6,581 nt of DNA from Glaciimonas sp. (GTDB lineage: Bacteria; Pseudomonadota; Gammaproteobacteria; Burkholderiales; Burkholderiaceae): the NCBI GenBank assembly GCA_014377145.1, contig JACMQE010000301.1, positions 1-6,581 of the forward strand, given 5' to 3'. The notes beneath the pieces are model-generated. The model made no database searches and was not told where the DNA came from. It worked only from the letters and a program-made list of their open reading frames with translations. Position numbers and translations under genes: made by a program. Positions 6,515 through 6,581 of this stretch are shown here, in pieces; positions within the stretch are counted from its first letter, which is position 1, and the number at the start of each line of letters is the position of its first letter.

Positions 6515-6566
6515 ATCTGTATCCGTTTGATAAATTGTTTTCAAGGAGGGAAATTAGGGTACAGAT
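6515..6566. repeat. Long-loop inverted repeat upstream of the regulator
   Basis: ATCTGTATCC (6515-6524) pairs with GGGTACAGAT (6557-6566) with one wobble, leaving a 32-nt loop. It lies 67-118 nt upstream of the regulator start. On the minus strand the loop contains TTGAAA followed 17 nt later by TACAGA, a weak sigma-70-like pair, so this may be the promoter region. The evidence is modest, and the upstream gene is outside the window. Confidence 0.3.
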
Positions 6567-6581
6567 ATAGCCTAATGGTAT

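Noticed and set aside
6543..6577. AAGGAGG on the plus strand near the right edge, possible start of a rightward gene
   Set aside because: The only following ATG (6575-6577) is about 25 nt away, too far for this site, and the window ends at once.
2697..6581. A new multi-gene defence or signalling system
   Set aside because: Methyltransferase, regulator and transposase next to each other suggested it, but all three are broken and their motifs belong to ordinary families; only one small gene is intact.
1..6581. CRISPR array, tandem repeats, rRNA or replication origin
   Set aside because: No regularly spaced direct repeats, rRNA-like stretches or DnaA-box clusters were seen, although the yidC-mnmE locus is often near the origin.

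Overview
The window looks like a chromosomal segment of a betaproteobacterium, probably order Burkholderiales and perhaps near Oxalobacteraceae. This rests on the character of the YidC and MnmE proteins and on the yidC-mnmE order typical of the rpmH-rnpA-yidD-yidC-mnmE locus near the origin. Base composition is only moderately GC-rich for that group. No 16S rRNA or other marker is present, so the family-level placement is inference.

Region 1 (1-2696) is healthy core genome. It holds the 3' two-thirds of yidC (inner-membrane insertase), a strong intrinsic terminator, and a complete mnmE (tRNA U34-modifying GTPase).

Region 2 (2697-4121) is a decayed accessory strip. It contains an IS5-family (IS427/IS1031-like) element about 785 bp long whose reverse-strand transposase is broken by several frameshifts and stop codons. 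Next come a short stretch resembling the C-terminal end of a tyrosine recombinase, a striking perfect 15-bp stem-loop, and a 45-codon ORF with a plausible ribosome-binding site.

Region 3 (4122-6581) is read from the minus strand. It contains one intact small orphan gene of 119 codons with a strong Shine-Dalgarno sequence, a class I SAM-dependent methyltransferase pseudogene (one in-frame stop, two frameshifts), and an RcsB/LuxR-type response-regulator pseudogene. The regulator has an N-terminal frameshift, an amber codon at the start of the HTH domain, and lost active-site residues. Several short perfect inverted repeats lie in the gaps.

Apart from yidC and mnmE, the only confidently intact gene is the 119-codon orphan. 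So many lightly mutated pseudogenes close together, still readable by eye, suggest relaxed selection (host-restricted or bottlenecked lifestyle) or an inactivated island beside the core locus. I did not find convincing evidence of a new multi-gene functional system. The best leads are the 15-bp hairpin next to the recombinase-like remnant, the conserved-looking orphan gene with a palindrome in its promoter region, and the split response regulator.
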